A DNA stretch of 64,000 nt from CAZPXH01 sp964591085 (lineage in GTDB: Bacteria; Spirochaetota; Spirochaetia; DSM-27196; CAZPXH01), in contig CAZPXH010000004.1 of NCBI GenBank assembly GCA_964591085.1, positions 62,001-126,000 on the forward strand, read 5' to 3'. This document shows positions 8,524-17,114 of the stretch, in pieces. The translations under genes were made by a program, and so were the position numbers. The notes beneath the pieces are model-generated. The model was not told the DNA's origin, did not search any database, and saw nothing but the letters and a program-made list of their open reading frames with translations. How positions within the stretch are numbered: the first letter of the stretch is position 1; every line of letters begins with the position of its first letter.

Positions 8524-9324
8524 ATGCGAACAATTCTACGCTTCGTCCGCCCGGTACTCCTGCTCTCCCTGGTGTGCACCGTGATCCCCGCGCTCCCGGC
8601 ACAGCTATCGCTTGGCCAGCAACTGGTCCTGGAAACGCGCAAGGAAGCGTTCGGTCCAGACGTCCAGAACGGCATAGTCATCTTCTCGCTGGACCCCCGC
8701 GAACTGACCCCCATGTGGCTCCCGGCAGCGCGGGGCGACCGGGAGTTCCATTGGCCGGTGAGCAGCGTGGGAATCGCCTTTGGCCACGAGGATTTCGCGC
8801 GTATCCACCCAATGGAGCGAAACCCTGCCGGCATCTTCTATCTCGTTCTGCCGCAGGACCAGCTTCCGGCGGCGCCGGAGCCGGTGACCTATCGCTTCAT
8901 GGTGGCGGGAAATCTGTACAGTGATCCGCGAAACCCGGACCTGATGGAAGTTGAAGGCGGCGGCGGTGTCCTTGCCTCCCGCATTGTCCTGAAGCCCCGG
9001 CCACAGAGGCTCGCCTCGCCCGTGATCGTCGGGCTGCGCTCGGACGGTACGGCAGAAGTGACACTGCAGCTCATTGCCGGACCTCTGGTGCGCTCGGTGC
9101 GGGTTGCCGGAAGCTTCAACAGCTGGGACCCAACCGGATTTGTTTTGAGCCCAGTTCCGGACAATCCCCAGACGCGCGCCATAACCCTTGTACTGCCTCC
9201 GGGACGCTACTTCTACCAGTTTGTGGTTGATGGGGAGTGGATTGCAGACCCGCTCAACGGCTCAGGTGCCACTGGTCCCATGCTCCGTCCGGCATCCGTG
9301 CTGGAGATTCCCCGCGATTCCTGA
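8524..9324 (+). CDS. secreted protein with glycogen-binding (CBM48/AMPK-like) fold
   Basis: 266 residues. Residues 1-27 look like a signal peptide (VLLLSLVCTVIPALPAQ). The C-terminal domain has the early-set glycogen-binding pattern: RSVRVAGSFNSWDPTGFVLSP, then the strand pair LPPGRYFYQFVVDGEWIADPLN. These are diagnostic positions (Trp, the Gly-Tyr-Phe strand and a final Asp-Pro) of the CBM48 or AMPK-beta domain. The middle region, with YRFMVAGNLYSDPRNPD, resembles a second degenerate copy. Whether it binds polysaccharide is unknown; in spirochaetes such domains may have other roles. AAGGAG lies 5 bases before the ATG. Divergent from the flcA-like gene (89-base gap) and followed after 38 bases by the acyltransferase, so it may share the flagellar or envelope context. 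Confidence 0.75.
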   Translation: MRTILRFVRPVLLLSLVCTVIPALPAQLSLGQQLVLETRKEAFGPDVQNGIVIFSLDPRELTPMWLPAARGDREFHWPVSSVGIAFGHEDFARIHPMERNPAGIFYLVLPQDQLPAAPEPVTYRFMVAGNLYSDPRNPDLMEVEGGGGVLASRIVLKPRPQRLASPVIVGLRSDGTAEVTLQLIAGPLVRSVRVAGSFNSWDPTGFVLSPVPDNPQTRAITLVLPPGRYFYQFVVDGEWIADPLNGSGATGPMLRPASVLEIPRDS

Positions 9325-9362
9325 CGCCAGGGACCCGCACTTGGGACTATACTGCCGGCCCG

Positions 9363-10271
9363 GTGACTGTAACGGAACGATTCGGCGAAGCGGCACGACA
9401 GCTCCTGGACAACACACGGCACCACGGTCCGGTAGGCCCGGAGACCGTCTACCAGGAGGCGGTGCCGGAGAATCGCCGCATTGTGGATAGCGTGATTGAT
9501 CAGCTGATGAAGCCGGGAAGCCGCATTGAGGGCATTGCGCACCTGGAGCGGGCAGCAGCACACGCGGCTTCCGGCGGGAGCGTCCTGCTCCTGATGGAGC
9601 ACTACAGCAACTTTGATATTCCCGCGCTCTTCTACCTGCTGGACAGGAGCGGACCGGCGGGCATGGATGCGGCGCGGAGAATCATTGCGGTTGCCGGGCT
9701 GAAGCTGAACGAAGAGAGCCAGTTTGTTCGCGGATTCACCGAGGCCTTCACCCGCCTCGTCATCTATCCGTCCCGAAGCCTCAACCGGGTTCCGGACGGG
9801 CCGGAGAAGGACCGGGAGCTCAAGCGCTCCAAAGCCATCAACCTCGCAGCGGTCCACCACATGGTCCGGCTGAAGCACAACGGCCACCTGATTCTGGTCT
9901 TCCCCTCCGGTACCCGGTACCGCCCCGGTGATCCGTCCACGCGGCGGGGGTTGAAGGAAGTTGACTCATACATCAAGCAGTATGACTACATCGTCCCCAT
10001 TGCCATCTCAGGGAACATCCTCCCGATCGATCCTGATCACCCAGCAAACATGGAACGGGATATCTGCATTGAGGACGTGATGGTGTTTACCTGCGGAGAG
10101 ATGACTGGTGCGCGGGACTGGCGGAACCGTATCCGCGACAGCGCTTCGGCGAATGAAGATCTCAAGCAACGTGTTGCCGATGCAATAATGGATTGGCTTG
10201 CGGAGCTGCACGCGCACGGGGACGAGATTCGGCAGGAGACCCTGAAGAACAGCCAGGCCGGGGACGCCTAA
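9363..10271 (+). CDS. PlsC/PlsB-type glycerol-phosphate acyltransferase
   Basis: 302 residues from GTG 9363. The acyltransferase HX4D motif is seen as MEHYSNFD, and the third motif as FPSGTRYRPGDP (normally FPEGTR; Glu is replaced by Ser). These enzymes acylate glycerol-3-phosphate or lysophosphatidate at the inner membrane in phospholipid synthesis. The sequence resembles the spirochaetal glycerol-3-phosphate acyltransferase annotated next to flcA in Borrelia (BB0327). The open frame continues upstream to 9237 inside the previous gene. GTG 9363 was preferred because it follows that gene's stop, and a TATACT hexamer (9348-9353) sits 9 bases before it. The 3' end overlaps the convergent acetyltransferase by 4 bases. 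Confidence 0.8.
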   Translation: MTVTERFGEAARQLLDNTRHHGPVGPETVYQEAVPENRRIVDSVIDQLMKPGSRIEGIAHLERAAAHAASGGSVLLLMEHYSNFDIPALFYLLDRSGPAGMDAARRIIAVAGLKLNEESQFVRGFTEAFTRLVIYPSRSLNRVPDGPEKDRELKRSKAINLAAVHHMVRLKHNGHLILVFPSGTRYRPGDPSTRRGLKEVDSYIKQYDYIVPIAISGNILPIDPDHPANMERDICIEDVMVFTCGEMTGARDWRNRIRDSASANEDLKQRVADAIMDWLAELHAHGDEIRQETLKNSQAGDA

Positions 10272-11128
10272 CCGTCAAGCGCCCGGCTGTCCGGATCGAA
10301 TCGCATCCAGACCAGCACCGGCTGAAAGCCTCTGCGCTCCATGCTCCGCTGGAATCGCTCGTTGGCGACCGGAACCGGCACTTCCACCGGGCCCAGCCCC
10401 TTGGACTCCGCCCAGAAAAGCGCTTCTTCCACCAGCAGCGTGCCGATGCCCATCCCGCGGAACTCCGGCAGGACGGTCAGGCCACGAACTGCAACGGTTG
10501 CTTCATCTACGAGGAGCAAAGCCATGCCGATCGGGCTCCCGTCCGCTGCCCGGGCCTCCAGCACAGCGCGGACCCGATCCTCCTGCAATGGAGCCAGAAT
10601 GGCCGAGTACTCGGAGAGCGCTGTACGGTGCACCTGCTCCAGGGGAAAAGGAATCTCTCCGGCACCGTGCACCACCACCGAGACATCAGACCTCAGCAGA
10701 TCCACGGTCTGATCCAACAGGTCCTCGGAGGCCAGCGGCTCCAGGCCATCGAGTTCGCGGAGATCGTTGTACCAGGCAAGGATTGTCTTTCCCATCTCCC
10801 GCTGCTTGAAGGCAAAGAACAGCCGCTCAGCGGTCTGGTGTTCGTGGAGAGCATCCTTGAACCGACGAAATACCCGGTGCCCGGAGCTCAGAATCCCGCG
10901 GAGGACATCCTTAACCGGCTGATTCTGAAGAGACGCCACAAAGCGTTCCATAAGCTGGTATCCGTTGGCACTGCTCCACTCCGGCAGCTCGTGGGTCCGA
11001 TTCGTGTGCGGAATCTCGCCTCGCGGAGCAACTCTCCTGTCCGTGGCATCCAGAATGTACTCGTGGTCCTGGTTCTCCATGCCAAAGATGATCTGATCCA
11101 TCAGCTCCGGATCCAGGTCAAACAGCAT
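10268..11128 (-). CDS. UPF0158-like plus GNAT acetyltransferase fusion
   Basis: 286 residues from ATG 11128, chosen because AGGAGGAGGAAG lies 4-6 bases before it; the frame extends to 11173 but without such a site. Residues 1-140 (MLFDLDPELMDQIIFGMEN, the segment LMERFVASLQ, and GHRVFRRFKDAL) resemble the uncharacterised UPF0158 family. The C-terminal 100 residues are a GNAT domain with the acetyl-CoA loop VLPEFRGMGIGTLLVEEAL (R-x-x-G-x-G) and a final hydrophobic strand FQPVLVWMRF. Substrate unknown. It overlaps the stop of proS by 11 bases on the same strand and is probably cotranscribed with it. Confidence 0.78.
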   Translation of the reverse strand: MLFDLDPELMDQIIFGMENQDHEYILDATDRRVAPRGEIPHTNRTHELPEWSSANGYQLMERFVASLQNQPVKDVLRGILSSGHRVFRRFKDALHEHQTAERLFFAFKQREMGKTILAWYNDLRELDGLEPLASEDLLDQTVDLLRSDVSVVVHGAGEIPFPLEQVHRTALSEYSAILAPLQEDRVRAVLEARAADGSPIGMALLLVDEATVAVRGLTVLPEFRGMGIGTLLVEEALFWAESKGLGPVEVPVPVANERFQRSMERRGFQPVLVWMRFDPDSRALDG

Positions 11129-12839
11129 GCGCTTCCTCCTCCTGCAGATCCGCGAGAACCTGGGGAAGTGCATACATCGGGACCCGGTCTACGGTGCGGG
11201 TGTTGCGTCTCATGATCTCCACGTGACCGTCCTCAACGCTTTCTGCGCCAACAATGATCCGGACCGGAATGCCCAGGAGGTCCGCATCCTTGAGCTTGGA
11301 GGAGATGGACTCGGTTCGATCGTCCAGCAGGACCTCTCCGGGCAGCGAGCGATACAGGTCTTCACACAGGTCCCGAACCTTCGGAGAGCGGCCGATAGCC
11401 ATCAGGAAGACGGGGTAGGGCGCAATCTCCATCGGCCATCGGATCCCTCTGGCATCATGGTTGGCCTCCACAATAGCCAGCAACAGGCGCCCCAACCCGA
11501 TGCCATAGGATCCCATGTGCGGTGTTGCCGGTGGACCAGCCTCGGACTGAAAGTGCAGGCCCATCCGTCTGCTGTAATGGGTTCCCAGCCGGAAAATGTT
11601 GCCAAGCTCAATCGCGCGCCGATGGTCCAGCGTTGTGCCGCAGAACATGCAGCGCTGACCGGGAATCACACGAGCAACGTCTCCAACGAGGTCAGCGCCG
11701 TAGTCGCGTCCGAAGTTCGCGTTGATCATCCGCTCGCCGGGCTGGTTTGTCCCAAGGACCAGGTTGGAAGACTCAGAGACGGCCTGATCAACCACCACTC
11801 GGAGTCCGTGCTCGGCACGCAGGTTTGGAATCACATCGCCAAGCGGGGAGAGATACTCGGGCTCCAGGCCAAGCGCGGTGACCTCTTCCCGCTTTGCCAG
11901 ACGAAGCACCGGTTCCCCCAGCAGCCGTCCAAGCTTCTCGGTGCTGACTTCCCGGTCTCCGCGAACCACCACAATGACCGGGCCGGTCTCGGCGGCAAAG
12001 AGCATCGTCTTTCCAATCCGGGAAGGCCCCAGCTCCAAGCTGGTGGCGAGATCGTCTACCCGCCCCCCGGCCCCGGTCTGCACCAGCTCCGGCGGAAGCG
12101 GGCTCTCCGCGTGGACGTCACTGACTGCAACGGCCACCTCCGAGTTTGCGCGGTAGTTGCAACGCGGGCACTCCACCACCGTGTCGTCCCCGTAGTCCAC
12201 GTAGGTGAGGAACTCGTAGCTGCGGTCCCCACCCATATATCCAACACCCGCTTCCGCGGCAACAACGGGCACGGCACAGCGGCGGAACACACGCTCGTAG
12301 GCTGCAAACGCGCGCGGAAAGAAGTTGTTCAGCTCCGCAAAGCTGCGGTGGAATGAATAGGCGTCCTTCATCAGGAACTCGCGCGCCCGCATCAGCCCGT
12401 GGTGCGCCCGCGCCTCATCCCGAAACTTGTCCTGGAACTGATACACAAAGATCGGCAGATCGCGGTAGCTGTGGAGACTCGGGCGGACAAGCTCAACCGC
12501 AGCCTCCTCGTGGGTGGGGGACAGCACCAGGTTTCGGCCGGAGCGGTCCACAAAGCCGGCCATGTCACGGTTGATGATCCCGGCCCGCCGGCTACGCTGG
12601 AAGAGATCCAGCGGGGCAACCAGGGGCATGGAAACCTCCTGCCCACCAAGGGCGTCCATCTCCTCAGCGATGATTCGCTTGAGGTTCCGCAGAACGCGGA
12701 GTCCGAGCGGCAGATAGGAGAACATCCCCGACCCGTGGGGGCGGACAAACCCACCGCGGTACAGCAGCTGCATGGCAGGAGACACCGCGCCGCGCGCTTG
12801 TTCTCGACGAGTTTGGGCCAGAAGGTGCCGGTACCGCAC
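11118..12839 (-). CDS. proS: prolyl-tRNA synthetase
   Basis: 573 residues, the bacterial-type ProRS length. It charges tRNA-Pro. Landmarks are VRYRHLLAQTRRE, RPHGSGMFSYLPLGLRVL, the motif 2 region SPTHEEAA and FRDEARAHHGLMRAREFLMKDAYSFH, a GYMGGDRSYEF strand and an editing-type insertion in the middle. Motif 3 is MGSYGIGLGRLL, and the C-terminal anticodon-binding domain ends in HVEIMRRNTRTVDRVP. Start is taken as GTG 12839, matching where family proteins begin; the frame runs on to 13148 but that part is antisense to eno. A promoter (TTGACC-18-CAGAAT) places the start point at or next to this GTG. Confidence 0.93.
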   Translation of the reverse strand: MRYRHLLAQTRREQARGAVSPAMQLLYRGGFVRPHGSGMFSYLPLGLRVLRNLKRIIAEEMDALGGQEVSMPLVAPLDLFQRSRRAGIINRDMAGFVDRSGRNLVLSPTHEEAAVELVRPSLHSYRDLPIFVYQFQDKFRDEARAHHGLMRAREFLMKDAYSFHRSFAELNNFFPRAFAAYERVFRRCAVPVVAAEAGVGYMGGDRSYEFLTYVDYGDDTVVECPRCNYRANSEVAVAVSDVHAESPLPPELVQTGAGGRVDDLATSLELGPSRIGKTMLFAAETGPVIVVVRGDREVSTEKLGRLLGEPVLRLAKREEVTALGLEPEYLSPLGDVIPNLRAEHGLRVVVDQAVSESSNLVLGTNQPGERMINANFGRDYGADLVGDVARVIPGQRCMFCGTTLDHRRAIELGNIFRLGTHYSRRMGLHFQSEAGPPATPHMGSYGIGLGRLLLAIVEANHDARGIRWPMEIAPYPVFLMAIGRSPKVRDLCEDLYRSLPGEVLLDDRTESISSKLKDADLLGIPVRIIVGAESVEDGHVEIMRRNTRTVDRVPMYALPQVLADLQEEEAHAV

Positions 12840-12845
12840 ATATAC

Positions 12846-12875
12846 ATTCTGGGGATGGCTTCTGATTGCGGTCAA
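12846..12875 (-). promoter_or_regulatory. promoter of proS, apparently leaderless
   Basis: Minus strand TTGACC (12875-12870), an 18-base spacer and CAGAAT (12851-12846). Six bases separate the -10 box from the GTG at 12839, so the start codon would be at or within a base of +1. Confidence 0.5.
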
Positions 12876-12904
12876 CGATGGACTCACCCGCGGGGGAAGC
12901 GACA

Positions 12905-12933
12905 TTGACACCGCCTGTGGCGGCTCCCATAGT
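12905..12933 (+). promoter_or_regulatory. promoter of eno with palindromic spacer
   Basis: TTGACA (12905-12910), a 17-base spacer and CATAGT (12928-12933). The first 13 bases of the spacer, CCGCC-TGT-GGCGG (12911-12923), form an inverted repeat, a position where a repressor would block polymerase. Leader of about 35 bases, with AGGAAAGGAAAG before the eno GTG. Confidence 0.6.
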
Positions 12934-12975
12934 TCCGGTGCAACGCAGTCCCTGAACACAGGAAAGGAAAGAACA

Positions 12976-14277
12976 GTGGAATCCAGTGCAATTGAATACG
13001 TAGTCGGCCGCGAAATCCTTGATTCCCGCGGAAATCCCACCGTGGAGGTGGACGTGGTCCTGGAGGACGGCTCCTTCGGGCGCGCGGCGGTCCCCAGCGG
13101 TGCAAGCACCGGCGAGCACGAGGCGGTGGAGCTCCGAGATGGAGACAAGGGCCGCTACCTCGGCAAGGGTGTGGAACAGGCGGTGGAGAACGTGGACAGC
13201 CAGATCCAGGAAGCGCTGGAAGGCATGGATGCGCTGGATCAGCTGGAAATTGACCGAACGATGATTGAGCTGGATGGCACAGAAAACAAGGCGCGCCTGG
13301 GTGCAAACGCCATCCTTGGCGTCTCCCTGGCGGTTGCCCGCGCGGCTGCCAACTACCTTGCCCTTCCGCTCTATCGGTATCTCGGCAGTTTCCACAGCAC
13401 AATGCTGCCGGTTCCCATGGCCAACATCATCAACGGCGGCTCCCACGCGGACAACTCGGTGGACTTCCAGGAGTTCATGGTCATGCCTGTTGGCGCGAGC
13501 AGCATGCACGAGGCGGTTCGGATGACCGCAGAGATTTTCCACAATCTCAAGAAGGTTTTGAAGGACAAGGGCTACAGCACAGCCGTTGGTGACGAGGGTG
13601 GCTTTGCTCCAAACCTCAAGAGCAACGAGGAAGCTCCGGAGATCATCCTCACCGCCATTGAGAAGGCCGGCTACAAGCCGGGTGAGCAGATCTGGCTGGC
13701 CCTGGATCCCGCGAGCAGCGAGTTCTACAACGCGGAAAAGAAGAAGTACGTCTTTGCCAAGAGTGACGGCCGCGAGCTTTCCAGCGAGGAAATGGCCGAC
13801 TACTGGACCGAGTGGAGCAACAAGTACCCGATCATCTCCATTGAGGATGGCATGGCCGAAGACGATTGGGATGGCTGGAAGATTCTCACGGACAAGATCG
13901 GCGACCGTATCCAGCTTGTTGGTGACGATCTCTTTGTGACCAACACCACGCGCCTCGCACGCGGAATTGAGCAGGGAATCGCGAACTCCATCCTGATCAA
14001 GGTGAACCAGATCGGAACCCTGAGCGAGACCTGGGAAGCGGTAGACATGGCCAAGAAGGCCGGCTACACCGCCATTGTTTCCCACCGCAGCGGTGAAACT
14101 GAGGACTCCTTCATTGCTGACCTCGTGGTTGGCCTTGGCACCGGCCAGATCAAGACCGGGAGCATGAGCCGCTCGGACCGGCTGGCCAAGTACAACCAGC
14201 TGCTCCGGATTGAAGATGAACTCCTGAGCATGGCGGAGTACCCCGGGGACAAGGCCTTCTACTCCATCAAGCGCTGA
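12976..14277 (+). CDS. eno: enolase
   Basis: 433 residues from GTG 12976, preceded by a purine-rich AGGAAAGGAAAG site. Catalyses 2-phosphoglycerate to phosphoenolpyruvate. Family landmarks: VVGREILDSRGNPTVEVDV, RAAVPSGASTGEHEAVELRD, GANAILGVSLAVARAAA, NIINGGSHADNSVDFQEFM, VGDEGGFAPNL, the catalytic ISIEDGMAEDDWDGW, the Lys loop ILIKVNQIGTLSET and SHRSGETEDSFIADL. It heads a tight plus-strand run: the next ORF starts one base after its stop. Expression is from the promoter at 12905-12933. Confidence 0.97.
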   Translation: MESSAIEYVVGREILDSRGNPTVEVDVVLEDGSFGRAAVPSGASTGEHEAVELRDGDKGRYLGKGVEQAVENVDSQIQEALEGMDALDQLEIDRTMIELDGTENKARLGANAILGVSLAVARAAANYLALPLYRYLGSFHSTMLPVPMANIINGGSHADNSVDFQEFMVMPVGASSMHEAVRMTAEIFHNLKKVLKDKGYSTAVGDEGGFAPNLKSNEEAPEIILTAIEKAGYKPGEQIWLALDPASSEFYNAEKKKYVFAKSDGRELSSEEMADYWTEWSNKYPIISIEDGMAEDDWDGWKILTDKIGDRIQLVGDDLFVTNTTRLARGIEQGIANSILIKVNQIGTLSETWEAVDMAKKAGYTAIVSHRSGETEDSFIADLVVGLGTGQIKTGSMSRSDRLAKYNQLLRIEDELLSMAEYPGDKAFYSIKR

Positions 14278-14278
14278 A

Positions 14279-14920
14279 ATGGCTGAGTACGGGGACCCCA
14301 GGGAACTTGATGCACTTCGCGGTCGGCTCACGGACGAGCTGACAGAGCTGTATAGTGCGGATCGGATGGAGATGCAGCGCTATGAGGCGCTGGTCTCCTC
14401 CGTCCATTCGGCAGAGAGCCTCACAGATCTCCGGAGGATCATCCTGGAGCTTCCCGAAGACCGGCAGACCGGTCTCTTTGCGCCGGTCCCCTTACACCAG
14501 CACCCTAATGACAGCCCGGCGCGCTACTCCGGCGGAAGCCCGGACGCACCCAGGCTTCAAGGCCCGGCGGAAGTCAGAGAAGAGGAGAACATGGTCGGGT
14601 TCTTCTCCGGTGCGTCGCGGGAAGGCGAGTGGATGCCGGCGCGGAAGTCCAACATCGTGGACATCTTTGCCGGCCACGAGCTGGACTACCGGGACGCGAT
14701 CTTTCCGCCAGGTGTCACGGAGATCAACGCAGTCTGCGTCTTCGGTGGCCTCTCCGTGAAAGTGCCGGAGGGCATCAATCTGGACGTCAACGGCGTTGGA
14801 ATCTTTGGCGGATTCAGCGCCAGGAATACCCGAAAGGTTGATCCTGCGCTGCCTACCCTGCGGATCCGTGGCGTTGCCATCTTTGGCGGGGTGGCGGTGG
14901 AACGTAAAGTCCGCGATTGA
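14279..14920 (+). CDS. DUF1707-like / LiaF-C-like protein
   Basis: 213 residues. The N-terminal 60 residues (DELTELYSADRMEMQRYEALVSSV, then DLRRIILELP) resemble short DUF1707/SHOCT-type oligomerisation segments. The C-terminal 90 residues contain three repeats of a glycine-rich beta motif (INAVCVFGGLSVKVPEGINL, VNGVGIFGGFSAR, RGVAIFGGVAVE). That is the pattern of the LiaF C-terminal domain (cell-wall-active antibiotic response family). There is no membrane segment, so it is probably cytoplasmic. It starts one base after the eno stop and its own stop overlaps the start of the next gene, so it is translationally coupled. Role unknown. Confidence 0.75.
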   Translation: MAEYGDPRELDALRGRLTDELTELYSADRMEMQRYEALVSSVHSAESLTDLRRIILELPEDRQTGLFAPVPLHQHPNDSPARYSGGSPDAPRLQGPAEVREEENMVGFFSGASREGEWMPARKSNIVDIFAGHELDYRDAIFPPGVTEINAVCVFGGLSVKVPEGINLDVNGVGIFGGFSARNTRKVDPALPTLRIRGVAIFGGVAVERKVRD

Positions 14921-16074
14921 ATCGCCTGGAGGCGGCGAGGCGCGCGGCCGGTCCATTGCTCCGCAACTGCATACAGACCTCGTTTCACGATGCCGGCTTC
15001 ACACCGGGAACTGAGGCAGTCCGTGCCGGGGTGCTCGCCTACCTGGAGAGCCGCCACTACTCCCCCGCGGCTCTGGGATCAGGGCGGCTGCGGTCCGCCA
15101 TTGCCGGCTGGTACTCGGCGCGCGGACTCCCAGCGTCCGCGGCTTCCGTTGCCGTGACTCCGGGAACGTCCATTGCGTATGAGCTGCTCTTCCGCCTGAA
15201 CCCACGCCCGGTTGTTCTGCTCCCGCGCCCCTCCTACCCATTGTTCGCAGATCTCGCGCGAGCTGCGGGCAAGCGCCTGCGATACTACCAACTGATTCCA
15301 GAGTCAGGGTTTACAGTGGACGTGGATTCACTGCAGAACGCGCTGCGCGATGATGTCGGCTGGACCGTGGTGATATCGCCGGGAAACCCGGGCGGGGAGC
15401 TGCGGACACCGGCAGAGCGTGCGTTGATTGCTGAGGCAGCGGAGCGTGCCGGCTCGGCCATCATTCACGATTCGGTCTTTGAGACCTGGGGTCCGGCGGA
15501 TAGCGCCGCTGAGCGTTTCTGCGCCTGGCCGGACTCAGCGCCGGTCTGCAGGCTTGGCGGGCTCTCAAAGGCCTTTGCAGCGCCAGACATCAAGCTGTCC
15601 TGGATGCTGATGTCCGGAATGTCTCCCGCATTCCTCGAACGCCTGGAGATCGCCCTGGATGCCCAGCTTTCGGTGAGCGCGCTTGCGGATGCCGCGGCTC
15701 TCGGTCTGTTTGCCGATTTGCCGGATCTTGCGCCCATCCATGCGCGGGTGGAGGCAAACCGGAGAGCCGTACGGGAGCTGGAACCCTCCCTCGGACCACT
15801 CCGCCTACAGGGAGCGCAGGCGGGGATTCACTTTGCCTGCCTGCTTTCCGCAAAGGTTCCCATTGACGATGAGGCGCTAGCGGTGGAGCTTTGCCGGACC
15901 ATGCAGATCTACTGCCATCCCGGCTACCTCTACGATTTTCCTGCGGGCAGGGCGCTGGTCTTCAGTTTGCTCTCTCACCCGGAGGACCTGCGTGCCGGAC
16001 TGACCGCGGCGGCAGACCTGGTTGCTGCCCACGGAACACCCGGTACGGCCGGGAAGCACGGAACTCAAGCATGA
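14917..16074 (+). CDS. PLP-dependent class I/II aminotransferase
   Basis: 385 residues from TTG 14917, which overlaps the previous stop (TTGA). Fold type I aminotransferase features: VAVTPGTSIAYELLFRL, LLPRPSYPLFADLAR, VVISPGNPGGELRTPAE, IIHDSVFETWG and the PLP-lysine segment RLGGLSKAFAAPDIKLSWM. Later comes AGIHFACLL, then a C-terminal domain ending before the stop. It resembles the aspartate/aromatic aminotransferase group, but I cannot name the substrate. Its 3' end overlaps the next ORF by ATGA. The typical NPxNPTG motif is modified to SPGNPGGE. Confidence 0.82.
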   Translation: MNRLEAARRAAGPLLRNCIQTSFHDAGFTPGTEAVRAGVLAYLESRHYSPAALGSGRLRSAIAGWYSARGLPASAASVAVTPGTSIAYELLFRLNPRPVVLLPRPSYPLFADLARAAGKRLRYYQLIPESGFTVDVDSLQNALRDDVGWTVVISPGNPGGELRTPAERALIAEAAERAGSAIIHDSVFETWGPADSAAERFCAWPDSAPVCRLGGLSKAFAAPDIKLSWMLMSGMSPAFLERLEIALDAQLSVSALADAAALGLFADLPDLAPIHARVEANRRAVRELEPSLGPLRLQGAQAGIHFACLLSAKVPIDDEALAVELCRTMQIYCHPGYLYDFPAGRALVFSLLSHPEDLRAGLTAAADLVAAHGTPGTAGKHGTQA

Positions 16075-17111
16075 GCGCGCGCCGCACAGCCCAGCAGAAT
16101 GGACCCATAGTGGTGGTCGGTGCTGGCATATCCGGACTCTGCGCCGCACGCAGGCTGGTTTCGGCGGGCTACAGCGTTCGGGTGCTGGAGAAGTCCCGCG
16201 GCCTTGGGGGAAGACTAGCAACCCGGCGTGTGGGCGCGGACACCTGGGATACGGGGGCACAATCCATTTCCGCCCGGTCTCCCTGGTTTGCTGAGCTCCT
16301 CGGCCAGGCAGCAGAGGCCGGGGTGGTCCGCCAGGTCGGTGAACAGCACTGGGTGGGTCTGCCGGGCATGACCGCGCTTGCGAAGTGGCTTGCTCAGGAC
16401 CTGGAACTGTCCCTGGAGACGCGCGTCTCTGCTGTCCGCAGTACAAGCGGTGGGGGGCCGGCCGATTCGCTCACCGTGGATGTAGTGGACGGGCAGTCAC
16501 TGCAGGCGCGAGCTGTGGTGCTCAGCGCACCGCTTCCGCAGTCCCTGGTGCTCATGGAGGCCGGCGATCTGGTGGCCGAGGACGGCGGGGAAGCGCTGGA
16601 ATCGCAGCACTACGACCCCTGCATTGTTCTCCTGGTGAGATCGCACAGCGTCCCTTCAGGATCCCTGACCCGGGAGTCCTACCAGGTCCCGGGCGTCTTC
16701 CGCTGCCATAGCACGCCATTCCGACTGCTCTCCGAGCACGGCACCCGACGGGATCGGCGCAGCTCAGATATCTGGTCCTGCCTCGTCCGCGCTGATGACA
16801 GCAGGGAGCTGTACGAACTGACTGACGAGCAACTGATCGGATTCCTGGCTGACAGCCTGGAACAGCTGCTTGCCGGCGCGGAGGTGGTGTCAGTCAAGCG
16901 TTGGCGATACAGCGAACCCGCCGGCCAGGCCGAGCGACCACGGACCCATCCCGCCGGACTCCCGGTAGCCCTTGCGCCTGCACCGGGGCTGCCCCTGGTG
17001 CTTGCCGGAGACGGCCTGGCCGGAGCACGGGTGGAGTCCGCGGCGGAGTCCGGGCACGCCGCCGCGGAACTCATGATGGCGCTGGTGGACGGACCCCGCA
17101 CCCGGGCGTAG
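16071..17111 (+). CDS. NAD(P)/FAD-dependent oxidoreductase (amine-oxidase-like)
   Basis: 346 residues from ATG 16071, four bases overlapping the upstream aminotransferase. Residues about 13-45 show the dinucleotide-binding fingerprint (IVVVGAGISGLCAARRLVSAGYSVRVLEKS), followed by RGLGGRLATRR, as in renalase-like and phytoene-desaturase-like flavoproteins. The C-terminus has a second FAD signature, LPLVLAGDGLAGARVESAAESGHAAAELM. Soluble, no membrane helix. Substrate unknown. It could work with the neighbouring aminotransferase or, by analogy, with small isoprenoid or amine substrates, but nothing in the sequence decides that. Confidence 0.83.
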   Translation: MSARRTAQQNGPIVVVGAGISGLCAARRLVSAGYSVRVLEKSRGLGGRLATRRVGADTWDTGAQSISARSPWFAELLGQAAEAGVVRQVGEQHWVGLPGMTALAKWLAQDLELSLETRVSAVRSTSGGGPADSLTVDVVDGQSLQARAVVLSAPLPQSLVLMEAGDLVAEDGGEALESQHYDPCIVLLVRSHSVPSGSLTRESYQVPGVFRCHSTPFRLLSEHGTRRDRRSSDIWSCLVRADDSRELYELTDEQLIGFLADSLEQLLAGAEVVSVKRWRYSEPAGQAERPRTHPAGLPVALAPAPGLPLVLAGDGLAGARVESAAESGHAAAELMMALVDGPRTRA

Positions 17112-17114
17112 CAT

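Noticed and set aside
11127..12356. 409-codon plus-strand frame opposite proS
   Set aside because: proS is certain on the other strand; the peptide has no family features.
12664..14331. 555-codon open frame on the minus strand opposite eno
   Set aside because: Antisense to a certain enolase gene; long open frames on the opposite strand are expected in GC-rich DNA with this codon use. The product has no recognisable domain.
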